64,000 nt of DNA from JANNPJ01 sp965200525. Its GTDB lineage: Bacteria; Actinomycetota; Actinomycetes; Actinomycetales; Kineosporiaceae. This document shows positions 1 through 6,597 of the stretch, in pieces. The stretch covers positions 1,612,001 through 1,676,000 of the forward strand of contig OZ241368.1 of the NCBI GenBank assembly GCA_965200525.1, given 5' to 3'. Both the position numbers and the translations under genes were made by a program. Position 1 is the first letter of the stretch; each line of letters starts with the position of its first letter. The notes beneath the pieces were generated by a model. It did no database searches, was not told the origin of the DNA, and worked only from the letters and a program-made list of their open reading frames with translations.

Positions 1-455
1 ATGTCGAACCCGACGTAGCGGACCTTGAGGTCCACCTTCATGGCTTCCGGTTTGCGCAGCAGGGTGCAGACCTCGACCGAGGCCGGCCCGCGCGATCCCA
101 GGTTGGCCACCAGCCACGACAGAGTGAGGCCGGAATCGACGATGTCCTCGACGATCAGGACGTGCCGGCCGCTGATGTCGCGGTCGAGGTCCTTCAGGAT
201 CCGGACGACGCCGGAGGACTTGGTGCCCGAGCCGTAGGACGAGACGGCCATCCAGTCGGTCTCGACCGTGTGGCTGATCGAGCGGGTGAGGTCGGCCATC
301 ACCATCACGGCGCCTTTCAGCACCCCGACGAAGACGACGTCGAGACCGGCGTAGTCGACCTCGATCTCGGCCGCCAGCTCGGACAGGCGGGTGAGGATCT
401 GTTCCTCGGTGAGCAGGACCCTTTCCAGGTCTGCCCCCATGTCGGACGGTTCCAC
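1..455 (-). CDS. hpt: Hypoxanthine phosphoribosyltransferase, C-terminus beyond window
   Basis: Purine salvage enzyme that joins hypoxanthine or guanine to PRPP in the cytoplasm. The visible 151 codons hold the PRPP-binding motif VEDIVDSGLT (residues 102-111), the flexible loop SSYGSGTKSSG (72-82) and the VLKGA motif near residue 45. I chose GTG 455 because AGGAG lies 4 nt upstream (460-464) and the resulting N-terminus aligns with Streptomyces Hpt; ATG 440 is the alternative. It follows tilS on the same strand after 81 nt. tilS-hpt is a common actinobacterial order, usually followed by ftsH, which would lie outside the window. Confidence 0.95.
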   Translation of the reverse strand, partial: MEPSDMGADLERVLLTEEQILTRLSELAAEIEVDYAGLDVVFVGVLKGAVMVMADLTRSISHTVETDWMAVSSYGSGTKSSGVVRILKDLDRDISGRHVLIVEDIVDSGLTLSWLVANLGSRGPASVEVCTLLRKPEAMKVDLKVRYVGFD

Positions 456-536
456 GGGGCTCCTGGGTGGCTCGACTGATCGGCGTGCGTGCTCGGGCGA
501 GTCATTGCTGGTGCCGGACTCCTGGCCCGGAGCGGA

Positions 537-1586
537 TCAGGCTCCGGTGACCGGGCCAAGTTTCCCATACCCGGACGACCGCTCGAACCGTACCCGCCGA
601 ACCGGGCCCTGTCCCGGCGGCTCGACGACGAGCCGGGCCAGCACCGAACCGGGCAGGTCGACGCCGGCGCCGGGCTCGGCCGCCAGCAGCCGGTCGAGAG
701 CGAGGGCGTGCGACCGGCCCAGCGCACCCGCCGGGCAACCGGCCGACCGCGCCGCGGCCAGCAGCGCCCGGCGCCGTAGCGCGGCCGGGGCCGCGGCCAG
801 GATCGCGGCGTCCAGCCCCAGATCCGGGCCGGTCAGGTCCGGGCCGGTCGGCCCGTCGGGGCCGGCGGCCGCTTCGAGCAGGGCGGCGGCCAGCCCGTCG
901 AGCGCATCGGCGTCCTCCCGGAGCAGGTCGGCGCTGCGGGCCAGGGCCTCGACCACGCCCGGCCCGAGGCCGGTCTCGAGCTCGGTCGCCAGCCGGCGGA
1001 CCCGGACCCGGGCGTAGGCCGGATCGTCGTTGGCCGGGTCGAGCCAGGGCCGCAGGCCCAGCTCGGCGCAGGCGGTGAGGGTCTGCGAACGGCGCAGACC
1101 CAGCAGCGGACGGCGGTAGACGCCGCGGGCGGCGGCCATGCCGGCCAGGCTGCGGGCCCCGGAGCCGCGGCCCAGGCCGAGCAGGACGGTCTCGGCCTGG
1201 TCGTCGAGGGTGTGCCCGAGCAGCACCGCCGCCGCCCGGTGCCGTTCGGCCGCGGCGTCCAGGGCCTGGTAGCGGGCAGTCCGGGCGGCCCCCTCGGGCC
1301 CGCCGGGGCCGGAGCAGTCCACCGCCAGCAACTCGACCGGTTCCAGGCCCAGCTCGGCGCAGGCCGCGGCAGCCCGGCCGGAGGCGGCCGAGCCGGCGTC
1401 CGACCAGCCGTGGTCGATCACCACCGCACCGGCCCGCCAGCCGTAGCGGCCGGCCAGGGCCGCGGTCGCGGCGGCCAGGGCCAGCGAGTCGGGGCCACCG
1501 CTGCAGGCGACCAGGACGACGTCACCGGGGTTCAGGTCGCCCAGCCCGTCCCGGACGGCGACGTGCAACGCCGTCACCGCCTTCAC
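537..1586 (-). CDS. tilS: tRNA(Ile)-lysidine synthetase TilS
   Basis: Modifies C34 of the CAU-anticodon tRNA-Ile to lysidine using ATP and lysine, which changes both charging and decoding. The PP-loop ATP-binding motif SGGPDS lies at residues 29-34, and a GHTLDDQAET-type segment follows in the catalytic domain. At 349 aa it matches the shorter actinobacterial TilS forms, with a reduced C-terminal domain. It starts at a GTG 42 nt after the metalloprotease stop, with no strong SD, so translation is probably coupled to the upstream gene. It sits between the metalloprotease and hpt in a conserved actinobacterial cluster. Confidence 0.93.
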   Translation of the reverse strand: MKAVTALHVAVRDGLGDLNPGDVVLVACSGGPDSLALAAATAALAGRYGWRAGAVVIDHGWSDAGSAASGRAAAACAELGLEPVELLAVDCSGPGGPEGAARTARYQALDAAAERHRAAAVLLGHTLDDQAETVLLGLGRGSGARSLAGMAAARGVYRRPLLGLRRSQTLTACAELGLRPWLDPANDDPAYARVRVRRLATELETGLGPGVVEALARSADLLREDADALDGLAAALLEAAAGPDGPTGPDLTGPDLGLDAAILAAAPAALRRRALLAAARSAGCPAGALGRSHALALDRLLAAEPGAGVDLPGSVLARLVVEPPGQGPVRRVRFERSSGYGKLGPVTGA

Positions 1587-1628
1587 CGGGCCGTCACCGA
1601 TCCAGGGCGACGACGACAGGCGGCGGGC

Positions 1629-2702
1629 TCAGACGTGGACCCGGCGGACCCAGGCCGCCGGGTCGCTGATCTCGGCCGGCAACGGCAGGGTCTGCGGCGA
1701 CTGCCAGACCACGTTGAAGCCGTCCATGCCGACCAGCTCGATGACGCCGCGGACGAACTTGGCCCCGTCGGCGTACTGCCGGGCCTTGGCGTCCAGGCCG
1801 AGCAGCCGGCGCAGCACCTGGTCGATCGCCCCACCACCGGCCCGGCGCTTGGAGAACCGCTGACGGATCACGGCCACGGTCGGCACCACCTTGGGGCCGA
1901 CGTCGTCCATCACCACGTCGGCGTGGCCCTCCAGCAGCGACATGACGGCGGTGATGCCGGCCAGCCGGCGGCGCTGCTCGGGGGTCTGCACGGCGTCCAG
2001 CAGAGGCGCCCCGCTGCCCTCCCCGCGGATGATCTCGGGCAGCCCGCGCAGGGCCCCGAGCAGGCGCTCGGCCACCTGCGACGGCTCCAGCATCAGCTCG
2101 CCGATCAACCCCCGGACCTCGCTCAGCAGGTGATCGGCCAGCCAGCCGGTGGAGGTGAACTGCACCCGATGGGTCTCCTCGTGCAGGCAGACCCAGAGCC
2201 GGAAGTCGTCCGGGTCGACGCCGAGCTCCCGTTCGATGGCCACGATCGTCGGCGCCACCAGCAGCAACCGGCCGGGCCGGGCGAACGCGTCGTACTGGCC
2301 CAGCACCCGCGAGGACAGGATGCCGAGCAGGGCGCCGACCTCGGCCCCAGTCACCCGGGAGCCGACCGAGGCGATCCGGGGTGACGGCGCGGGCTTGTCC
2401 CGCTTCTCGTAGACCTCCTGGATCACCGGGCCGAGCAGGGTGCGGAAGGCGGCGATGTTGGCCTTGGCCCAGCCGGGCCGGTCGACCACCAGAACCCCTT
2501 CACCGGCAACGGTCGACAGCCCGGTGACCGACTGGACGTGCGGGTGGGCGGCCACGGCGGCAGCCCGCAGCGAACCGACGATCTGCTCGGCCTCGGCCTC
2601 GGTCACCTCCGGCCCGGGCTTGCCGACCCGGGCGGCGGTGCGCGCCGCGAAGTCCCAGTCCACCATCAGATCCACCGCAGGCGTCTGCGTTTCGGCTGCC
2701 AT
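1629..2702 (-). CDS. Zinc-dependent metalloprotease (DUF2342 / F420-biosynthesis-associated family)
   Basis: 357-aa protein with a clear HEETH zinc motif (residues 174-178) in a helical, soluble fold. It matches the actinobacterial family annotated as zinc-dependent metalloprotease or coenzyme F420 biosynthesis-associated protein; its substrate is unknown. There is no signal peptide, so it is probably cytoplasmic. The start ATG 2702 lies 6 nt after TACGGT (2709-2714) with no SD, which suggests a leaderless transcript. It heads the metalloprotease-tilS-hpt run, and dacB ends 39 nt upstream on the same strand. The F420 link is by family name only; an F420-dependent-type PPOX protein is encoded elsewhere in the window. 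Confidence 0.85.
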   Translation of the reverse strand: MAAETQTPAVDLMVDWDFAARTAARVGKPGPEVTEAEAEQIVGSLRAAAVAAHPHVQSVTGLSTVAGEGVLVVDRPGWAKANIAAFRTLLGPVIQEVYEKRDKPAPSPRIASVGSRVTGAEVGALLGILSSRVLGQYDAFARPGRLLLVAPTIVAIERELGVDPDDFRLWVCLHEETHRVQFTSTGWLADHLLSEVRGLIGELMLEPSQVAERLLGALRGLPEIIRGEGSGAPLLDAVQTPEQRRRLAGITAVMSLLEGHADVVMDDVGPKVVPTVAVIRQRFSKRRAGGGAIDQVLRRLLGLDAKARQYADGAKFVRGVIELVGMDGFNVVWQSPQTLPLPAEISDPAAWVRRVHV

Positions 2703-2741
2703 CCCCCCACCGTACGGGAGTTCGCCGGTCTCGCCCGGGGG

Positions 2742-4151
2742 TCAGCGACAACCGCAGGTGGCGATGGTGCTGGCCAGCTTGTCCAAGGCCTCCCGGGCCG
2801 GTGTGGTCGAGCTCACGTGATCGGCCATCGCCGCGAACACCAGCAATCGGCCGTCGGCGTCGACCACGGTTCCGGCCAGCGAGCTGACCCCGGTCAGGGT
2901 GCCGGTCTTGGCCCGGACCGTGCCCGCGGCGACCAGTTCGTTCCTGGCCTCGAACCGGGCCGCCAGGGTGCCGGACACGGCCGCGATCGGCATCCCGCTG
3001 AGGATGGCCCGCAGCTGCGGCTGGTCCGGGCCGACGGCCGCGGCCAGCACCTCGCTCAGGGCCAGCGCCGGAACCTTGCTGCCGGCCGACAGACCGCTGC
3101 CGTCGAGCAGCTTCGCGCCCGCCACCGGCACCCCGAGGCCCCGGTTCACCTTCAGCACGGCCGGGCCGACCTCGGCGAACGTGGCCGGCCGGCCCGCCTT
3201 GGCCGCCACCAGCCGGCCCAGGGTCTCGGCGACCGTGTTGTCGCTCTCGGTCAGCGCGTACTCGACCATTCCCGAGATCGGCGCCGAGCGGACCTCGGCC
3301 AGCACCGTGGGCGAGTCCGGGGCCGCCGTCCGCGAGATCTTGGTGGCGACCGCGATCCCCTTCTTCGAGAGCAGGCCGGCGAAGATCTTGGCCGCCGCCA
3401 GGGCCGGGTCGCTCGAGCGCTGGGCGTAGTGCGCCGGGCCGAGCTTGCCGACGTCGACCATCAGCGGGTGGATCGGCGCCACGAATCCGTCGCCGACATC
3501 GGTCGAGTCCCAGCCCGGGGCCCGGTCCGGGCCGGTGAAGAGCGAGTCGTCCAGGCCCAGCGTGACCCGGTCGACTCCCTGGGCCTTGAGCTGCGCGGCG
3601 GTCTCGGCCGCGAGCGTGCTCAGCCCGGCGTGCCCGTCGACCAGGTCGGGGTTGCTTTCCCCCCGGCCGAGCAGGACGTCGCCGCCGCCGACCAGCACCA
3701 GCCGGCCGGGCGTGGTCCCGGTGACCACGGTGGTGGCCAGGGTGGTGTCCGGGCCGAGGGCGGTGAGCGCGGCGGCCGAGGTGAGCAGTTTGGCCGTGGA
3801 GGCCGGCGTCCGGGGGGTGGCCTGCTTGCGGGAGAGCAGGTGCTCGCCGGTCAGCGGATCGAGGACGTCGACCGAGACGCCCGAGCCGAGCGCCTTGGCC
3901 GTGATCAGGGCCCGCAGCTCGCGACCGAGCCCGGACGCGGACGGGACCTGGGCGTCCGGGCCGACGGTGGGCAGCACGTCGGCCGCCTCGGCCGGCAGCA
4001 CCGCCCCCGGGACCCGAGCGGTCAGCGCGGGCCGGGCAATCGGCGGATCAGGCTCAGGACGCAGTACGGTCAGGCCCACCGCGACCGACACGGCGACCAC
4101 GACCAGCAGGCCGAGCAGGCGGAATGCCATCCGCTTGGTGACGTCAGACAC
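2742..4151 (-). CDS. dacB: D-alanyl-D-alanine carboxypeptidase/endopeptidase (PBP4, DacB)
   Basis: Periplasmic-face peptidoglycan hydrolase of the S13 family that trims pentapeptides or cleaves cross-links. All three penicilloyl-serine motifs are present: STAK (residues 118-121), SDN in ALTESDNTVAE, and KTG in VRAKTGTLTG. An N-terminal membrane anchor spans about residues 9-30. I chose GTG 4151 (469 aa) because GAGGGGG lies about 11 nt upstream; the longer open frame up to 4223 would run across the divergent ppa start. It is divergent from ppa, with about 75 nt between the two starts. Confidence 0.92.
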   Translation of the reverse strand: MSDVTKRMAFRLLGLLVVVAVSVAVGLTVLRPEPDPPIARPALTARVPGAVLPAEAADVLPTVGPDAQVPSASGLGRELRALITAKALGSGVSVDVLDPLTGEHLLSRKQATPRTPASTAKLLTSAAALTALGPDTTLATTVVTGTTPGRLVLVGGGDVLLGRGESNPDLVDGHAGLSTLAAETAAQLKAQGVDRVTLGLDDSLFTGPDRAPGWDSTDVGDGFVAPIHPLMVDVGKLGPAHYAQRSSDPALAAAKIFAGLLSKKGIAVATKISRTAAPDSPTVLAEVRSAPISGMVEYALTESDNTVAETLGRLVAAKAGRPATFAEVGPAVLKVNRGLGVPVAGAKLLDGSGLSAGSKVPALALSEVLAAAVGPDQPQLRAILSGMPIAAVSGTLAARFEARNELVAAGTVRAKTGTLTGVSSLAGTVVDADGRLLVFAAMADHVSSTTPAREALDKLASTIATCGCR

Positions 4152-4225
4152 GCCGGTTACGACCCCCTCGATATCGCGCACAGAATACTCTGATCGCCAC
4201 ATCACCCTGGAAGGTGCGAACACGC

Positions 4226-4726
4226 GTGGACTTCGACGTCACGATCGAGATTCCCAAGGGCCAGCGCAACAAGTACGAGGTCGACCACGAGACCGGCCGG
4301 ATCCGCCTGGACCGGATGCTCTTCACGGCCACCCGCTACCCCGCGGACTACGGCTTCATCGACAACACTCTCGGTGAGGACGGCGACCCGCTGGACGCCC
4401 TGGTCCTGCTGGAGGAACCGACCTTTCCCGGCTGCCTGGTGCGGTGCCGGGCGATCGGCATGTTCAAGATGCGCGACGAGGCCGGCGGTGACGACAAGGT
4501 GCTGTGCCTGCCCGCGAACGACCCGCGGCTCGAGGCCATGCAGGACCTGGAGGACGTCTCGCCGTTCTACCGCCTGGAGATCCAGCACTTCTTCGAGACC
4601 TACAAGGACCTCGAGCCGGGCAAGAGCGTCGAAGGGGCCCGCTGGACCGGGCGGGTCGAGGCCGAGGCCGAGATCGTGGCCTCGCAGCAGCGGCTGATCA
4701 CCAACGGCGGTTACCCCAAGCACTGA
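4226..4726 (+). CDS. ppa: Inorganic pyrophosphatase, family I
   Basis: Hydrolyses PPi to two Pi and so pulls biosynthetic reactions forward; Mg-dependent cytoplasmic enzyme. The 166-aa sequence has the family signature with clustered metal-binding aspartates (GEDGDPLDALVLLEEP) and the substrate residues of the RYPADYGFI segment. I chose GTG 4226, which gives MDFDVTIEIPKG and matches the family N-terminus, with GGAAGG 11 nt upstream. GTG 4214 would add four residues and lacks a sensible RBS. It converges on the NlpC/P60 gene through a small hairpin. Confidence 0.95.
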   Translation: MDFDVTIEIPKGQRNKYEVDHETGRIRLDRMLFTATRYPADYGFIDNTLGEDGDPLDALVLLEEPTFPGCLVRCRAIGMFKMRDEAGGDDKVLCLPANDPRLEAMQDLEDVSPFYRLEIQHFFETYKDLEPGKSVEGARWTGRVEAEAEIVASQQRLITNGGYPKH

Positions 4727-4728
4727 GT

Positions 4729-4747
4729 CCGGGGTTCAGAGCCCCGG
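4729..4747. terminator. Hairpin between convergent ppa and NlpC/P60 genes
   Basis: CCGGGG and CCCCGG arms are separated by a 7-nt loop in the 23-nt gap between the two stop codons. It could serve both strands. There is no U-tract, as is common in high-GC actinobacteria. Confidence 0.5.
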
Positions 4748-4749
4748 GG

Positions 4750-6066
4750 TCAGGGGCGGCCGGCGTAGGGCATCTGATCGTCGTGCCGCAGGGGCACGAT
4801 CCGCACGTTGGCCCCGGTGTAGGGGGCCTCGATCATCTGGCCCCCACCGATGTACATGGCCACGTGGTGAATGGTGTCCTCGTTGCCCGGATCGGTGGCG
4901 AAGAACACCAGGTCGCCCGGCCGCAGCTGGGAGTAGGAGATCTTGGCCACCTGGCGGTACTGGATCCGCGAGGAGTGCGGCAGGCTCACGCCGGCCTGCT
5001 GCCAGGCGCGCATGGTCAGGCCCGAGCAGTCGTACCGGGACGGGCCGGCGCCACCCCACTGATAGGGCAGGCCGAGCTGCTGGCGGGCCCAGGCGACCGC
5101 GCTGTCGCCGGCCGAGGCTGATCCGCCGGACGAGCCGCCGTCCGGCGCCGGGCTCGACGACCCCGAGCCCGAACCGGAGCCCGAACCGGAGTTCGAACCC
5201 GAGCCGGAACCGTCGGACCCGGACGACGGGCCGTCGGAACCGCTGCCCGGGTCGGGGACCGACTGCTCCTGCCGACGTTGAGCTGCTTCCCGGGCCGCCT
5301 GACGCCGGCGGGCCGCTTCCTGCCGGGCCGCAGCCGCCCGGGCCAGCCCGACCTGCCGGGCCTGTTCCACGGCCACCGTGGTCTTCTGCGCCGCGGCCAG
5401 CTTGACCAGCAGCTTCTTGCGGGTGGTCTTCTCGGCCGAGAGGGTCGCCCGGGCGTCCGAGGCCCGCTGTGCAGCCGCCACCCGGGCCGAGGCCAGCTTG
5501 GCCGCGGCGGCGGTCTGCTCGGCCAGCGCCTGGGTCGCCTGAGCCTGGAGCGTGGTCGCGACCACTCGGGCGGCGTCCATCTTCTGCACGGTGTTCTGCC
5601 GCTGCTCGCCCAGGGTCTTCATCATCGACGCCCGCTCCAGGACGTCGTCCGGCCCGCTCGGCGAGAGCAGCACGTCGAGCGAGGCCAGGGAGCCGCCGGA
5701 GCGGTAGGTCTGGGCCGCCAGCTTGCCGACCTCCTGCTGAGCCCCGCTCAGCCGGCTGCCGGCCCGGGCGGCGACCTCGGCCGCGGTCTGCGCCGCCCGC
5801 CGCCGCTCGGCCAGCTCGATCCGGGCCGAGTCGTAGTCCTCGGCCGCCGTGCTGAGGGCGATGTCGGCCGCCTCGACCTTGGCCGCGGCTCGGTCGAGCT
5901 GGGCCTGGAGATCCTTGACCTGTGACCCGACCGCAGCCGCGTGCTGCTGGGCCTTCTTCACGTCGTTCTTGCTCGGGTACACCGGGTCGGCCCGGGCCGC
6001 GGGCGGGCCGGCCGTCACCAGCACGGCCAACAGGGTCAGGGCGGCAGCCGCATCACGTCGTCGCAT
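4750..6066 (-). CDS. Secreted NlpC/P60 peptidoglycan endopeptidase with coiled-coil N-domain
   Basis: Cleaves peptide stems of peptidoglycan (D,L-endopeptidase), probably during cell separation, like RipA or RipC. A signal peptide occupies about residues 1-26 (hydrophobic ALTLLAVLVTAG, AXA-type cleavage). A long Ala/Gln/Arg-rich coiled coil follows (about 35-270), then a Ser-Gly repeat linker (about 270-320), then the NlpC/P60 domain with the catalytic Cys in DCSGL and His in HHVAMYIG near the C-terminus. The coiled coil probably gates the active site or binds a partner, as in FtsX-regulated hydrolases; that is inference. It lies alone on the minus strand, and the leader contains a hairpin (rejected as a c-di-AMP riboswitch, see below). 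Confidence 0.9.
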   Translation of the reverse strand: MRRRDAAAALTLLAVLVTAGPPAARADPVYPSKNDVKKAQQHAAAVGSQVKDLQAQLDRAAAKVEAADIALSTAAEDYDSARIELAERRRAAQTAAEVAARAGSRLSGAQQEVGKLAAQTYRSGGSLASLDVLLSPSGPDDVLERASMMKTLGEQRQNTVQKMDAARVVATTLQAQATQALAEQTAAAAKLASARVAAAQRASDARATLSAEKTTRKKLLVKLAAAQKTTVAVEQARQVGLARAAAARQEAARRRQAAREAAQRRQEQSVPDPGSGSDGPSSGSDGSGSGSNSGSGSGSGSGSSSPAPDGGSSGGSASAGDSAVAWARQQLGLPYQWGGAGPSRYDCSGLTMRAWQQAGVSLPHSSRIQYRQVAKISYSQLRPGDLVFFATDPGNEDTIHHVAMYIGGGQMIEAPYTGANVRIVPLRHDDQMPYAGRP

Positions 6067-6210
6067 GTCGGCGCAGAACCCCTCACATCAGCCCGGTCGA
6101 GCGGGCGACCGGTGGGTCGCTCACGCTCGCTTCTGCGTGTGGGTTCGGCGGATGACCTTGAAAGCTGAAGCCCGCGCGGCCGGTCAGTCGGCCGGCGGCG
6201 GGCGAACGAC

Positions 6211-6241
6211 GACGCGGGCGGCCGTCAGGGCCGCCCGCGTC
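6211..6241 (-). terminator. Strong hairpin terminator after the 48-aa membrane protein gene
   Basis: Perfect 13-bp stem (GACGCGGGCGGCC with its complement) around a 5-nt loop, about 70 nt past the stop of the small membrane gene and upstream of the NlpC/P60 leader. There is no U-tract. It isolates the two minus-strand transcription units. Confidence 0.65.
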
Positions 6242-6308
6242 GGGTGTTGGGTGGGGATGTCGGGCCGAGTTTCCGGTGCCGGAACGGCATGCCGGTCACC
6301 CAGCCGGA

Positions 6309-6455
6309 TCAGACTCTGCTGCGGCCCACCAGGGTGAGCACCGCGCCGATGATCAGGACGATGACACCGACATAGATGAGCCAGGTTCCGACCCCACCGA
6401 AGCCGATGATGGCCAGAACGACTCCGACGACAATGAGGATGAGCCATAGCGGCAT
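6309..6455 (-). CDS. 48-residue two-helix hydrophobic membrane protein
   Basis: A short gene with an excellent AGGAG 8 nt before ATG 6455. The product is almost entirely hydrophobic: helix 1 about residues 3-19 (LWLILIVVGVVLAIIG), a Gly turn, helix 2 about 24-43, and a basic tail ending GRSRV. It resembles the small hydrophobic proteins found singly or in multiple copies in actinobacteria, some of them stress-inducible. I cannot assign a function. It stands alone between otsAB and the NlpC gene and is followed by a strong hairpin terminator. Confidence 0.75.
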   Translation of the reverse strand: MPLWLILIVVGVVLAIIGFGGVGTWLIYVGVIVLIIGAVLTLVGRSRV

Positions 6456-6597
6456 GGCGGTTCTCCTGATCAGGAAGGGCGTTCGTTGGACGCCGTCAGT
6501 GGATCTCGAACGCCATGATCAGATCACGCTCCCACAGACCTGGCATGTCGAGATGACCACAACCGGGGCCATTCCCACCACCGGCATCGTTCCCGCC

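Noticed and set aside
4151..4223. N-terminal extension of DacB
   Set aside because: The longer open frame would overlap the divergent ppa start and lacks homology; GTG 4151 has a clear RBS.
6067..6200. c-di-AMP (ydaO-type) riboswitch in the NlpC/P60 leader
   Set aside because: Such riboswitches often precede actinobacterial cell-wall hydrolases, and a GCGACC-CACC-GGTCGC hairpin is present, but the conserved ydaO core segments are not found in the leader.
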